Assembly (NCBI GenBank): GCA_003211135.1
Contig: QCTN01000001.1
Span: forward strand, 101,875-165,874
Origin: Prochlorococcus sp. AG-673-L20
GTDB lineage: Bacteria > Cyanobacteriota > Cyanobacteriia > PCC-6307 > Cyanobiaceae
DNA length: 64,000 nucleotides
Reading direction: 5' to 3'
Shown here: positions 38,499-48,854 of the stretch, piece by piece
How positions within the stretch are numbered: position 1 is the stretch's first letter
How the letters are laid out: every line of letters starts with the position of its first letter
Made by a program: the position numbers and the translations under genes
Notes under the pieces: model-generated
What the model saw: the letters and a program-made list of their open reading frames with translations, nothing else
Database searches by the model: none
What the model was told of the DNA's origin: nothing

Positions 38499-39098
38499 TT
38501 GGTAATAGTTTATGAATTATATTTTATTAATTTGTCATCAGAAGCATATTTATGGTTTAAGTCTCTTCACATCATTGGGGTAATTGTATGGTTTTCTGGC
38601 CTTTTTTATTTAGTTAGGCTTTTTATATATCATGAAGAGTCAAGAACCATGCAAGATGATTTGAAGATTGCGTTTAATGATCAATATTCCTTGATGGAAA
38701 AAAGGCTTGCCAATATTATTACTACTCCAGGAATGATACTGGCTTTAAGTATGGCTATCTGTTTAGTAATTATGCAACCTGGATGGCTCAGTGAAAAATG
38801 GCTTCAGATAAAAATTTCTTTTGTTTTGGGCTTAGTCATATATCATGTTTACTGTTATAAAATAATGAACTCTTTACAGAATGGTACTTCAAAAATATCT
38901 GCAAAAAACCTTAGATTACTAAATGAACTTCCTACATTATTGTTATTTGTAATTGTCCTATTAGTTATTTTTAAAAATAATTTCCCTACCAGTATTGCGA
39001 CATGGAGTGTATTTGGACTAATAATATTTATGCTTTTATCTATTCAGTTATATGCAAAGATCAGAAGAAAAAATGAAGAATCTCTAAAGAATGGATAA
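38499..39098 (+). CDS. hemJ: Protoporphyrinogen oxidase HemJ (UPF0093)
   Basis: 199 residues, four to five membrane helices. The conserved N-terminal block Y-L-W-F-K-S-L-H-I-I-G-V-I-V-W-F-S-G-L-F-Y with its His is diagnostic of HemJ. It oxidises protoporphyrinogen IX in heme and chlorophyll synthesis and is the usual enzyme in picocyanobacteria. Start uncertain: the TTG at 38499 is used here, but a TTG eleven codons later also fits. It overlaps the PHP gene by 8 bp. Confidence 0.88.
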   Translation: MVIVYELYFINLSSEAYLWFKSLHIIGVIVWFSGLFYLVRLFIYHEESRTMQDDLKIAFNDQYSLMEKRLANIITTPGMILALSMAICLVIMQPGWLSEKWLQIKISFVLGLVIYHVYCYKIMNSLQNGTSKISAKNLRLLNELPTLLLFVIVLLVIFKNNFPTSIATWSVFGLIIFMLLSIQLYAKIRRKNEESLKNG

Positions 39099-39738
39099 GC
39101 AAGATTTAATAAAAATAACAGCAATTATAAATAAAGAAAGCTGTCCAGGCTTAGTAAATTTTCATTGTCATACGAAATTTAGTGATGGGAGCTTTGATCC
39201 AGAACAATTATTAGATCAAGCCTTTATTAATAAAATAAAATTTATATCCATAACAGATCATCACACTGTTAAAGCACATCATTTTATTGAACAAAATAAT
39301 ATACTTGAAAAATATCCAACTGATTCTTTTAAACTAATTTCTGGAATTGAAATAAATTGTTTACTTCTTGGATGCTTAGTTCACGTTATTGGATTAGGAA
39401 TTAATATAAAGAGTACACATCTAACACCTTATATTCAAGGTGAGTCCCCAATTGGGAATGATTTACACATCAATTCGGTAACAAAGGCAATCAGATTATC
39501 AGGAGGGTTATCTTTTCTTGCACATCCAGCAAGGTATAGAATTCCCTTTTATAAACTTATCCCTGAAGCTAATAAGCAGGGAGTTGATGGGATTGAAGTT
39601 TGGTACGATTATGATTTAAGAGAAAGATGGCAACCAAGCGATTTTGTATGTTCAGAGATAAATAAAATAACAGAAAGCCTTAATATGCTTAAAACCTGCG
39701 GAACAGATAGTCATGGATATTCATTATTGGGAAGATAA
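39091..39738 (+). CDS. PHP-domain metal-dependent phosphoesterase
   Basis: 215 residues. Metal-binding motifs of PHP domains: F-H-C-H-T-K-F-S-D-G-S (about 24-34), I-T-D-H-H-T-V, and C-G-T-D-S-H-G near the C-terminus, with H-P-A-R in the middle. Family members hydrolyse nucleotide or phosphoryl substrates; the exact one is not known here. It overlaps hemJ by 8 bp and converges on cobN with a 1-bp gap. Confidence 0.86.
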   Translation: MDKQDLIKITAIINKESCPGLVNFHCHTKFSDGSFDPEQLLDQAFINKIKFISITDHHTVKAHHFIEQNNILEKYPTDSFKLISGIEINCLLLGCLVHVIGLGINIKSTHLTPYIQGESPIGNDLHINSVTKAIRLSGGLSFLAHPARYRIPFYKLIPEANKQGVDGIEVWYDYDLRERWQPSDFVCSEINKITESLNMLKTCGTDSHGYSLLGR

Positions 39739-39739
39739 A

Positions 39740-42700
39740 CTAGTATTCGTTTTTCTCAATTTTGGCATCAGCCATATTAACAATCTTTTTTAAATTTTCT
39801 AATATTTCTGGAGTATGGTCATTCCACATTTCTCTATTAATTATCTCAAGAAATCTTTGGGATAAATCTCGTAAGGCCCATGGATTATTCTCGATAAAAA
39901 ACTTTTTAAGGTTCTCATCACATATCCAAGAATTATATATTTGGGTATAACACCAATCAGATACGATTTCCGTTGTGGCATCATAAGCATATAAATAATC
40001 GAGCGTTGCAGAAAACTCAAAGGCACCTTTATATCCGTTTTCCTTCATTCCATCAATCCATTTTGGATTAAGCACTCTTGTCCTAACAACCTTATTTATT
40101 TCATAGCTTAATTTATTTATTTTAGATAAACGATATTTTGATAAATCACCATGATATATTTCGGGAAATTTGCCTTGAAGTTTATTTATTGCTGATGATA
40201 TTCCTCCTTGAAATTGATAATAATCATCAGAATCCAAAATATCATGTTCTCTGTTATCTTGATTATGAATAACTACTTGAATATTTTTAAGCGCTTTTTC
40301 TAATTCTTGTTTATTTTCTATAGGTTCATTTCCTTCAGAATATATCCATTTACTCCAGTTTAAATAAGAATCAGCAAAATCATTTATATTTTCCCAACTA
40401 GAATTAGATATAAGTTCTTGTAATCCAGCTCCATATGATCCAGGTGCAGAACCAAAAATTCGATTTAAAGAATCTCCGTCTTTATAAGATGCTGAAATTG
40501 GATTTAATTTTTTATCTTCGTCAAGTTGAGAAACTAATTTTATAGCTTTGTAAACTAAAGATATTAATTGAGGAAATGCATCCCTAAACATACCCGAGAT
40601 TCTTAAAGTAACATCAACTCTTGGTCTATTAAGAATACTTAAAGGAATTATTTCTATATCAATGACTCTTCTAGAAGGACCATCCCAAATGGGTTTTACA
40701 CCTAGTAAATACAATATTTGACAAACATCCTCCCCTCCGTTTCTCATAGTAGATGTAGCCCATACAGAAATTGCTAATTTTTTAAGGTCTTGTCCATGAT
40801 CCTGTTTATATAAATCAATTATTTGAGAAGCTGATTCACATCCAACAATCCATGCCGATTCTGTTGGTAAGCCTCTGGAGTCAACAGAAAAAAAATTTTT
40901 ACCTGTAGGTAGAACTTCAGTTTTCCCTCGTGTTGGAGCTCCTGATGGTCCGCTACATACATATTTTCCATTTAAAGCATTTATAAATGATGCCTTCTCA
41001 TTTATGGTCGATTTAACTATAGGTTCTAATATTTCTTTATGAATTAGATTAAAAAAATCTTTATGTTTTTTATCTACATTAAATAATAATAATATATTTT
41101 TATTTTCTAATATTTCTAATTCATTTAGAGTTATTTGGTCTTTGTAAAAATAATGATAAATTAAATATTTTGCTTGATTTTCTATAAATTCTAATGCTCT
41201 TCTAAAGCTATTGATATTATCATTTGAATAATTACTAATAATTTCTTTATCGTTATCACTAAGAACTTGATCATAGTTATTAGTCCATGGATCTAAATCT
41301 AAATTAAGATTTGAAGCGATGTATTGGATTATCCCACTACGTTTTGAAGTTGGAACTCTTGCAATACTTATGATTAAATTAATTTCATTTATAAATTTTT
41401 GTCTACTTCCAAAAATGTGAAGACCAGTTCTTATTTGTGATTCTTTTAGTTCACATAGATATGAGTCAATTTTTTCAATTTTATTTGATTCGTCAAAAAA
41501 TATAATGTCTTTAAAATCGTTTTTAATAATTTCTAATATAGATTTTTCAATAATGTTTATTCGCTTAGAATTTAATAACTTAGCCTCATAGTATTCGTCT
41601 AAACGTTGTTCTAAAATCGAGAGTTTTCCATACAAATCAGATCTATCTAAAGGAGGTGTTAGATGATCAATTATTGTTGCATGAGTTCGCCTTTTTGCTT
41701 GCGATCCTTCTCCTGGGTCATTAACAATAAATGGATATATATTTGGAATTGGTGGACAAGTAATACTCGGGAAGCATTCATCACTAAGTCCTATAGATTT
41801 TCCTGGTAACCATTCAATAGTGCCATGTTTACCTATATGACAAATAGCATTCGAATCAAATTTACTTTCAATCCAATAATATTGGGCTAGATATCTATGG
41901 GGTGGTGGTAGATCTGGAGAATGTATATCTTTATTAGATTCAATATCGTAACCTCTTTGAGGTTGAATTAGTAAACATATTTTTCCAAATAAAAGACCAT
42001 TAATCGAAAAACCTTGTTTTTCTAAATCTTGAGAATTAGATGGAATACCCCATCTATCAACGATAAGATTTTTAGGTTTAAGGGATAGTTTGTTCCAAAA
42101 TTCTAAGTATTCATTTAATGATAAAAAATCAAGAGGTTTATTATTTTGAGATTCAATATCATTTGTTCTAGTTTTTATAAGTAACGAAATTAGTTCTGAT
42201 GAATTTTTAGGTAATTCTCCAGAACCAAGATCATAACCTTCATCTTTTAACCAATAAAGAATATTAAGGACAGACTCCGGAGTATTTAAACCGACTCCAT
42301 TTCCAATTCGTCCATTTTTTACAGGATAATTTGCAATTACTAATGATATCTTTTTATCAAAATTATTTAAATTATTTAGTCTTAGATAATTACTTGTAAG
42401 TTTTGTTATCCATTTAATATTTCCAAAATCTACTTTGTAACTTGTAATTTTGCTACATAAGGTTCTATTTACAGAAATAACCTCTTTAAAAGCACAAGGT
42501 TTTGTTGTAATTCGTCCATCAAATTCTGGAATAATTATTTGCATTAATAAATCTGTTGGATTCATTCCAGTTGATGAGTGCAACCAATTATTTCTGGATT
42601 TATTAGAAGAGAGTATTTGAAGGATTGGAAGATTAAGTGATTTAAAGATATTCAAATTATTATCTTTATTTTCATTAGAACTATTAAGCGAGGAAGAAAA

Positions 42701-43477
42701 AGAGGTAGTTGTTATTAGTAGTCTTATATCTTCTTTTTTAAAAAGATTAATCAATTCCTTCTGAACATCATAATTTTTTAAAGTTGAAATAAATACTGTT
42801 TTAGGTGACAAACCATTACACCTTAGTTGAGATATTAATTCATTTGATAATTCAATTTCATTAGCTAAAAACAATGATTTATAAGAAATTATTCCAACCT
42901 TTAATCCTTTTTCATTTTTCCAATCATATTGATAAGGATCTGGATAGCTGACGTTAGAGATATATTTTTGTGGAATATTAGTTTTGTTAGATGATAGATA
43001 ACTTAAACAATAAAGAAATCTTCGATAATTCTCCTTTCCTCCTGACTTAAGAAGTTTACTAATTTTTAATGAAGTATCTAAATCTACGCTACTTAATTCA
43101 TTTAGTGATAAATCCTCTTCATCAGTTCCAGAAAGAATTAAAAGAGTCTTATTAAGATTTACTTCTTTCCATTTTATTAATTGTTCAAGTCCATAACTCC
43201 ATGTCCCTTTATCACCAAACAATCTTAAAACAACTATTTTTGCATAATTTATTGTTTTTAAAAAATAATTATCTATTTGTGCGAATGTATTTAGGTTTGA
43301 AATTTCTAATGCTCTAAAGTTATCCTGGAATAAAAGAAATTCTTTATCTTCAATTAAATCAGAAATTATATTAATATCAGCTTTTACGCTTGTGATAAAT
43401 ATAAAATCAGCTTTAGGATGTTCAATTAAATCAACGTTATTATTTTCATTTCCAGCAATATTTAATATCCTATGCAT
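39740..43477 (-). CDS. cobN: Cobaltochelatase subunit CobN
   Basis: 1245 residues, the typical length. The large subunit inserts cobalt into hydrogenobyrinic acid a,c-diamide in aerobic-type B12 synthesis; it is related to magnesium chelatase ChlH. Family blocks include C-H-I-G-K-H-G-T-I-E-W-L-P-G-K (about 556-570), P-H-R-Y-L-A-Q-Y-Y-W, G-V-G-L-N-T-P-E-S and W-A-T-S-T-M-R-N-G-G-E-D. ChlH paralogues are longer and lack some of these. B12 produced here is needed by metH, 1 kb away. No cobalamin riboswitch is visible in the short gap to ilvE. Confidence 0.93.
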   Translation of the reverse strand: MHRILNIAGNENNNVDLIEHPKADFIFITSVKADINIISDLIEDKEFLLFQDNFRALEISNLNTFAQIDNYFLKTINYAKIVVLRLFGDKGTWSYGLEQLIKWKEVNLNKTLLILSGTDEEDLSLNELSSVDLDTSLKISKLLKSGGKENYRRFLYCLSYLSSNKTNIPQKYISNVSYPDPYQYDWKNEKGLKVGIISYKSLFLANEIELSNELISQLRCNGLSPKTVFISTLKNYDVQKELINLFKKEDIRLLITTTSFSSSLNSSNENKDNNLNIFKSLNLPILQILSSNKSRNNWLHSSTGMNPTDLLMQIIIPEFDGRITTKPCAFKEVISVNRTLCSKITSYKVDFGNIKWITKLTSNYLRLNNLNNFDKKISLVIANYPVKNGRIGNGVGLNTPESVLNILYWLKDEGYDLGSGELPKNSSELISLLIKTRTNDIESQNNKPLDFLSLNEYLEFWNKLSLKPKNLIVDRWGIPSNSQDLEKQGFSINGLLFGKICLLIQPQRGYDIESNKDIHSPDLPPPHRYLAQYYWIESKFDSNAICHIGKHGTIEWLPGKSIGLSDECFPSITCPPIPNIYPFIVNDPGEGSQAKRRTHATIIDHLTPPLDRSDLYGKLSILEQRLDEYYEAKLLNSKRINIIEKSILEIIKNDFKDIIFFDESNKIEKIDSYLCELKESQIRTGLHIFGSRQKFINEINLIISIARVPTSKRSGIIQYIASNLNLDLDPWTNNYDQVLSDNDKEIISNYSNDNINSFRRALEFIENQAKYLIYHYFYKDQITLNELEILENKNILLLFNVDKKHKDFFNLIHKEILEPIVKSTINEKASFINALNGKYVCSGPSGAPTRGKTEVLPTGKNFFSVDSRGLPTESAWIVGCESASQIIDLYKQDHGQDLKKLAISVWATSTMRNGGEDVCQILYLLGVKPIWDGPSRRVIDIEIIPLSILNRPRVDVTLRISGMFRDAFPQLISLVYKAIKLVSQLDEDKKLNPISASYKDGDSLNRIFGSAPGSYGAGLQELISNSSWENINDFADSYLNWSKWIYSEGNEPIENKQELEKALKNIQVVIHNQDNREHDILDSDDYYQFQGGISSAINKLQGKFPEIYHGDLSKYRLSKINKLSYEINKVVRTRVLNPKWIDGMKENGYKGAFEFSATLDYLYAYDATTEIVSDWCYTQIYNSWICDENLKKFFIENNPWALRDLSQRFLEIINREMWNDHTPEILENLKKIVNMADAKIEKNEY

Positions 43478-43548
43478 TTATATATGACAATTAGGTTTAG
43501 AATACTTAAGTAAGTTAGAACAATTTTAACTCATTTCTAAAATAAAAT

Positions 43549-44463
43549 ATGCAAGAATTTCTTCCATATGCCTGGTTTGAAGGTAAGTGTATACCCTTTA
43601 AAGATGCAAAAGTGTCAATAGCAACTCATGCACTTCATTATGGAACAGCAGCCTTTGGAGGAATGAGAGCTATTCCAAATCCATCTAATAAGGATGAATT
43701 TCTTTTATTTAGAACAGATAAACACATAAAAAGGTTATCTCAAAGTGCAAGATTGCTTCTAACAGAAATATCTGAAGAATATATATTTAATGCACTAAAA
43801 ACAATATTAAAAAAAAATAAACCTACAAAACCGATCTATATAAGGCCTTTTGTTTATACAAGTGATTTAGGTATCGCTCCAAGATTACATAATATAGAAA
43901 CTGATTTCTTCATTTATTGTATTGAACTAGGAGACTATTTATCTCCCGATGGTGTGTCTTGTAGGATGAGTAGTTGGACAAGACAAGAAGATAGATCTCT
44001 ACCTTTAAGAGGTAAGATAAGCGGTGCCTACATTACCAGTTCATTAGCCAAAACAGAGGCTAGTTTATCAGGATTTGACGAAGCATTGCTGTTAAATTCT
44101 AATGGTAAAGTAAGTGAAGCTAGTGGAATGAACTTATTTATAGTAAGAAATGGAGAACTGATTACTCCAGGAGTTGATCAAGATATCCTAGAAGGAATTA
44201 CTAGAGCTAGTGTTATTGAATTGGCGAAATCGTTTGGTATAAATGTTATTGAAAGACCTGTTGATAAAACAGAATTACTTATTGCTGATGAAGTATTTCT
44301 AACTGGTACAGCAGCTAAAATTACACCTGTAAAGCAAATAGAATCAACAAATATTAATAATGATCGTCCCATAATGAAAAAATTGAAAAATAAGCTTATC
44401 GAAATAACGGAAGGCCGTTCACAAGACTATGATGATTGGATAACACGTATTGATATTAGTTAA
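43549..44463 (+). CDS. ilvE: Branched-chain amino acid aminotransferase
   Basis: 304 residues, PLP fold-type IV. Performs the final transamination for Ile, Leu and Val. H-A-L-H-Y-G-T-A-A-F-G-G-M-R (about 27-40), the Schiff-base Lys in L-R-G-K-I-S-G-A-Y (about residue 155), and E-A-S-G-M-N-L-F and T-G-T-A-A-K-I-T-P-V are the family signatures. It is followed 24 bp later by metH. The 71-bp gap to cobN contains both promoters. Confidence 0.96.
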   Translation: MQEFLPYAWFEGKCIPFKDAKVSIATHALHYGTAAFGGMRAIPNPSNKDEFLLFRTDKHIKRLSQSARLLLTEISEEYIFNALKTILKKNKPTKPIYIRPFVYTSDLGIAPRLHNIETDFFIYCIELGDYLSPDGVSCRMSSWTRQEDRSLPLRGKISGAYITSSLAKTEASLSGFDEALLLNSNGKVSEASGMNLFIVRNGELITPGVDQDILEGITRASVIELAKSFGINVIERPVDKTELLIADEVFLTGTAAKITPVKQIESTNINNDRPIMKKLKNKLIEITEGRSQDYDDWITRIDIS

Positions 44464-44487
44464 TTTTTATTTTTTTTCTTTTAAATT

Positions 44488-47400
44488 ATGGTTTCATTTA
44501 GAAATTATTTAAATAGAGATGATAAACCAATTATTATTTTCGATGGTGGGACAGGTACTTCTTTTCAAAATTTAAATTTATCATCACATGATTTTGGTGG
44601 TGATGATTTAGAGGGTTGCAATGAAAACTTAATCCTATCCTCTCCTATTACTGTTGAACAAGTACATAATTCATTTCTTGAAGCAGGTTGTCATGTAATT
44701 GAAACCAATACATTTGGTGCTTCATCTATTGTTTTAGACGAATATAATATTTCTAATAAAGCTTATGAAATCAATAAAAAAGCAGCTCAGATAGCTAAAA
44801 AATGTGCAAATTTATTTTCATCTATTAATACTCCTAGATTTGTCGCTGGATCAATTGGGCCAACTACAAAATTACCAACATTAGGTCATATTAGTTTTGA
44901 TAAGCTTAAAGATTCATATGAAGAACAAATAAATGGTCTAATTGACGGAGGTATTGATCTTCTATTGATTGAAACATGCCAAGATGTTTTACAAATAAAA
45001 TCAGCATTATCTGCTTCTCAAGAAGTTATTAAAAACAGGAATATTGAATTACCAATAATGATATCCATAACTATGGAAACCACAGGAACGATGCTTGTCG
45101 GGTCAGATATAGCCTCTGCATTAACAATATTAGAGCCATATAATATTGATATTCTGGGACTGAATTGTGCAACTGGCCCAGTTCAAATGAAAGAACATAT
45201 TAAGTATTTAGCTGAAAATTCACCTTTTGCAATTAGTTGTATACCTAATGCAGGATTACCTGAAAATATAGGAGGTGTTGCTCACTATAAATTAACTCCA
45301 TTGGAGTTGAAAATGCAGTTAATGAACTTTATTTATGATTTTAACGTACAACTTATTGGCGGATGTTGTGGTACTACTCCTGAACATATCAAGCATTTAT
45401 CATCAATCATTGAGGAAATAGTTGATAAAAAAATAAATAAAAGACTTCCTACTGTAAAAACAAATTTTGTTCCTTCAGCAGCTTCTATATACAACTCAGT
45501 GCCATATAAACAAGATAACTCAATATTAATAGTTGGAGAGCGTTTAAATGCTAGTGGATCAAAAAAAGTAAGGGAATTACTAAATGAAGATGATTGGGAC
45601 GGCTTGGTATCAATTGCTAAACAACAGCAAAAAGAAAATGCTCACATACTAGATGTCAATGTTGATTATGTCGGAAGAGATGGAGTTAAAGATATGAAAG
45701 AAATTACCTCAAGATTAGTTACAAATATAAATCTTCCATTAATGATAGATTCAACAGAAGCAGATAAAATGGAAAGTGGATTAAAGACTGTAGGAGGAAA
45801 ATGCATAATAAATTCAACAAACTACGAAGATGGAGATGACAGATTTAATCAGGTCTTAAAACTTGCATTAGATTATGGTGCTGGAATAGTAATTGGAACT
45901 ATTGATGAAGATGGAATGGCAAGAACATCACAGAAAAAATATGACATTGCAACAAGAGCATTAATTAAAACTAGATCAAGTGGCCTCGCTGATTATGAGA
46001 TATTTTTTGATCCTCTAGCATTGCCAATATCTACTGGAATTGAAGAAGATAGATTAAATGCTAAAGCAACTATTGAAGCTATATCAAAAATAAGAAAAAG
46101 CTTCCCAGAAATTCATATTATTTTAGGGATATCTAATATTAGTTTCGGGCTTTCACCATTATCAAGAATTAATCTAAATTCAATATTTCTCGATGAATGT
46201 ATAAAGGCAGGATTAGATTCAGCGATTATTGCACCAAATAAAATATTGCCTCTTTCAAAAATATCTGCGGAAACAAAAAAATTATGTTTAGATTTAATTT
46301 ATGACAGAAGAAATTTCGAAAATGAAATATGTATATATGATCCATTAGTTGAACTAACAAAAGCATTCCAAGATATAACAATCAGTGACTTTAAAAAAGC
46401 ATCTACTTCAAACAAAAACCTCACCTTAGAAGAAAAACTTAAAAACCATATTGTAGATGGGGAAAAAATAGGTTTAGAAGAACAATTAAATAATGCGCTT
46501 AAAAAATACAAACCACTTGAAATAATTAATACTTATTTATTAGATGGAATGAAAGTAGTCGGTGAACTATTTGGATCAGGCCAAATGCAATTACCTTTTG
46601 TATTGCAATCAGCGGAAACAATGAAATTTGCTGTTTCAGTGCTTGAACCACATATGGAAACAGTAGATGAAAAAATATCTAACGGAAAATTACTAATAGC
46701 AACTGTTAAAGGAGATGTTCATGATATAGGTAAAAATTTAGTTGATATAATTCTCTCAAATAATGGTTTTGATGTAATCAACCTTGGAATTAAGCAAGAT
46801 GTTTCAGCGATTATTGATGCACAAAAAAAACATAAAGCAGACTGTATTGCTATGAGTGGTTTACTTGTTAAATCTACAGCATTTATGAAGGATAATTTAG
46901 AAGCATTTAACAATGCTGAAATTAATGTTCCAGTTATTCTTGGAGGTGCAGCATTAACTCCAAAATTTGTGAATGAAGACTGTAGTCAGATATATAAAGG
47001 TAAAATTTTGTATGGGAAAGATGCTTTTACAGATTTACAATTTATGAATGACTATATGGATAGTAAAAAGAGGGGCAATTGGTCTAATGAAAATGGTTTT
47101 ACTAATACTGATAATATTCAAATTAAATTAGCTTCCCCAAGGTCTTCCGCTAAAGATAAAAATTTAAATAAAAATTTTGAAAAAACCAAAAGTATTCAAT
47201 TAATTGAGAATTTTAATAGATCTAATTTTGTAGAGGAAGAGGAACCTATAAAGGCTCCATTTTTGGGAACTAGAGTTCTTCAAGATATTGAAATAGACTT
47301 TGACAAACTAATTTTTTATCTGGATAAAAAAGCATTATTTAGCGGTCAATGGCAAATTAAAAAAAATAAAGGTCAATCAGTAGAAGAATACAATAATTAT

Positions 47401-48048
47401 TTAGATTCATATGCAAATCCATTACTTGAAAAATGGATCAATATTATTTTAGATAAAGGCTTAATTTCACCAAAAGCAGTCTATGGCTACTTCCGTTGCG
47501 GGAGGAATGATAATAGTATTTATCTCTTTGATAATGTATCAAATAAAAGAATTTCTGAATTTAACTTTCCTAGACAAAAATCGGGAAATAATCTTTGTAT
47601 TGCTGATTTTTACTGTGATCTTATAAATAATGATCCAGTAGATATATTTCCAATGCAAGCAGTAACAATGGGGGAAATAGCTAGTGAATATTCCCAAGAA
47701 TTATTTAAAGCTGATAAATATAGTGATTATTTAATATTTCATGGTTTAACCGTTCAATTAGCAGAAGCTCTTGCAGAATATGTTCATTCAATAGTAAGAA
47801 TTGAATGCGGATTTAAATCATATGAGCCAAACAATAACCGTGAAATATTAGCTCAAAAATATAGAGGAGCTAGATACTCATTTGGTTATCCAGCTTGTCC
47901 TAAAGTTTCTGATTCAAATATACAGTTATCATTATTGGATACAAAAAGGATTAATTTAACAATGGATGAATCAGAGCAATTACATCCTGAACAAAGTACT
48001 ACTGCTATAATTTCACTTCATTCAAAAGCAAAATATTTTAGTGCCTAA
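44488..48048 (+). CDS. metH: Cobalamin-dependent methionine synthase
   Basis: 1186 residues with all four modules in order: homocysteine-binding barrel (about 1-315, zinc Cys in G-G-C-C-G-T-T), methyltetrahydrofolate barrel (about 345-600, start I-V-G-E-R-L-N-A-S-G-S), B12 domain (about 670-880, cobalt-ligand motif D-V-H-D-I-G), and the AdoMet reactivation domain (about 930-1186, with R-Y-S-F-G-Y-P-A-C-P). Makes methionine and depends on B12, consistent with cobN and cobU in the same window. Confidence 0.97.
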   Translation: MVSFRNYLNRDDKPIIIFDGGTGTSFQNLNLSSHDFGGDDLEGCNENLILSSPITVEQVHNSFLEAGCHVIETNTFGASSIVLDEYNISNKAYEINKKAAQIAKKCANLFSSINTPRFVAGSIGPTTKLPTLGHISFDKLKDSYEEQINGLIDGGIDLLLIETCQDVLQIKSALSASQEVIKNRNIELPIMISITMETTGTMLVGSDIASALTILEPYNIDILGLNCATGPVQMKEHIKYLAENSPFAISCIPNAGLPENIGGVAHYKLTPLELKMQLMNFIYDFNVQLIGGCCGTTPEHIKHLSSIIEEIVDKKINKRLPTVKTNFVPSAASIYNSVPYKQDNSILIVGERLNASGSKKVRELLNEDDWDGLVSIAKQQQKENAHILDVNVDYVGRDGVKDMKEITSRLVTNINLPLMIDSTEADKMESGLKTVGGKCIINSTNYEDGDDRFNQVLKLALDYGAGIVIGTIDEDGMARTSQKKYDIATRALIKTRSSGLADYEIFFDPLALPISTGIEEDRLNAKATIEAISKIRKSFPEIHIILGISNISFGLSPLSRINLNSIFLDECIKAGLDSAIIAPNKILPLSKISAETKKLCLDLIYDRRNFENEICIYDPLVELTKAFQDITISDFKKASTSNKNLTLEEKLKNHIVDGEKIGLEEQLNNALKKYKPLEIINTYLLDGMKVVGELFGSGQMQLPFVLQSAETMKFAVSVLEPHMETVDEKISNGKLLIATVKGDVHDIGKNLVDIILSNNGFDVINLGIKQDVSAIIDAQKKHKADCIAMSGLLVKSTAFMKDNLEAFNNAEINVPVILGGAALTPKFVNEDCSQIYKGKILYGKDAFTDLQFMNDYMDSKKRGNWSNENGFTNTDNIQIKLASPRSSAKDKNLNKNFEKTKSIQLIENFNRSNFVEEEEPIKAPFLGTRVLQDIEIDFDKLIFYLDKKALFSGQWQIKKNKGQSVEEYNNYLDSYANPLLEKWINIILDKGLISPKAVYGYFRCGRNDNSIYLFDNVSNKRISEFNFPRQKSGNNLCIADFYCDLINNDPVDIFPMQAVTMGEIASEYSQELFKADKYSDYLIFHGLTVQLAEALAEYVHSIVRIECGFKSYEPNNNREILAQKYRGARYSFGYPACPKVSDSNIQLSLLDTKRINLTMDESEQLHPEQSTTAIISLHSKAKYFSA

Positions 48049-48053
48049 ATAAA

Positions 48054-48085
48054 TTTTAGATTATAGATTATAGATTATAGATTAT
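48054..48085. repeat. Heptamer tandem repeat TTATAGA
   Basis: Three exact copies of TTATAGA (48061-48081) with a degenerate copy on each side, just after the metH stop. The repeat runs into the stop codon and last codons of the convergent hypothetical gene, which is why its C-terminus reads N-N-L. Copy-number change here would alter the spacer and possibly the last residues of that protein. Confidence 0.85.
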
Positions 48086-48296
48086 TTTCAAGATAATCTA
48101 TAATTTCTTCTTGAAGTTCTTCCATAATTTCAGAATCACTTATATCGATGCCATCACCCGCAGCGTCTTGAATTAATTCTAAATAATATGATGCCCCATC
48201 ACTCGCCAAGAATTCAGTTGCTGATGTTTCATCACATTCTTTAAAAGCTTCAATTAGGGATTTAAATGCTATGTTTTCAGTGAAGTCCCAATCCAT
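48075..48296 (-). CDS. Small acidic hypothetical protein
   Basis: 73 residues, very acidic and mostly helical, with no Cys and no membrane segment. The pattern M-D-W-D-F-T-E-N-I-A at the start and E-E-I-I-D-Y-L-E-N-N at the end resembles small conserved proteins of marine picocyanobacteria, but I cannot name a family. Its stop lies within a heptamer tandem repeat downstream of metH. Confidence 0.65.
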   Translation of the reverse strand: MDWDFTENIAFKSLIEAFKECDETSATEFLASDGASYYLELIQDAAGDGIDISDSEIMEELQEEIIDYLENNL

Positions 48297-48404
48297 ATTG
48301 AAAAAAACCTTATTAAAATTATTACCTCTTTACCCCCCATATTCGTCAACCCTTTTTTAAGAAATGTATGAGTATTTATTATTATTTAAATAAATTATCT
48401 AAAA

Positions 48405-48797
48405 ATGAATAAAGAAAGTCAAAAAAATAATGAACATTTAAATGTTTTAGGACAAAAGCTCGAGGTATGCAGCTGCAAACCTCTTACAGGTTGGTTTCGA
48501 GATGGATATTGTAAATACGATTCAAATGATGGAGGAAATCATTCAATTTGCTGCATAATGGATGATAATTTCCTTAAATATAGTAAGTCTCAAGGTAATG
48601 ATTTAATAACACCTATGCCAATGTATTCATTCCCAGGCTTGAAGGATGGAGATCATTGGTGTATTTGTTTAGATAGGTGGAGACAGGCATTGCTTGATGG
48701 CTTAGCACCTATGGTTATTTTAGAAGCAACAAATATAAAAGTTTTAGAATCTGTATCGTTAGAAAAATTAAAAGAATATCAATTTAATAAAAAGTAA
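48405..48797 (+). CDS. DUF2237 protein
   Basis: 130 residues. The N-terminal N-V-L-G-Q-K-L-E-V-C-S-C-K-P-L-T-G-W-F-R-D-G-Y-C block and G-D-H-W-C-I-C-L-D-R-W match DUF2237, a widely distributed small family with conserved Cys residues and no established function. The first eleven residues are a variable extension. Located 58 bp upstream of the Ap4A phosphorylase-like gene on the same strand. Confidence 0.88.
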   Translation: MNKESQKNNEHLNVLGQKLEVCSCKPLTGWFRDGYCKYDSNDGGNHSICCIMDDNFLKYSKSQGNDLITPMPMYSFPGLKDGDHWCICLDRWRQALLDGLAPMVILEATNIKVLESVSLEKLKEYQFNKK

Positions 48798-48854
48798 TTC
48801 CAAATTAATTATGTTTTTTAAAATGATTATGAGAATTTATTTCTATTTTTATAA

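Noticed and set aside
43478..43548. Cobalamin riboswitch between cobN and ilvE, or before metH
   Set aside because: Gaps are only 71 and 24 bp, too short for the element, and the conserved B12-box sequence is not seen.
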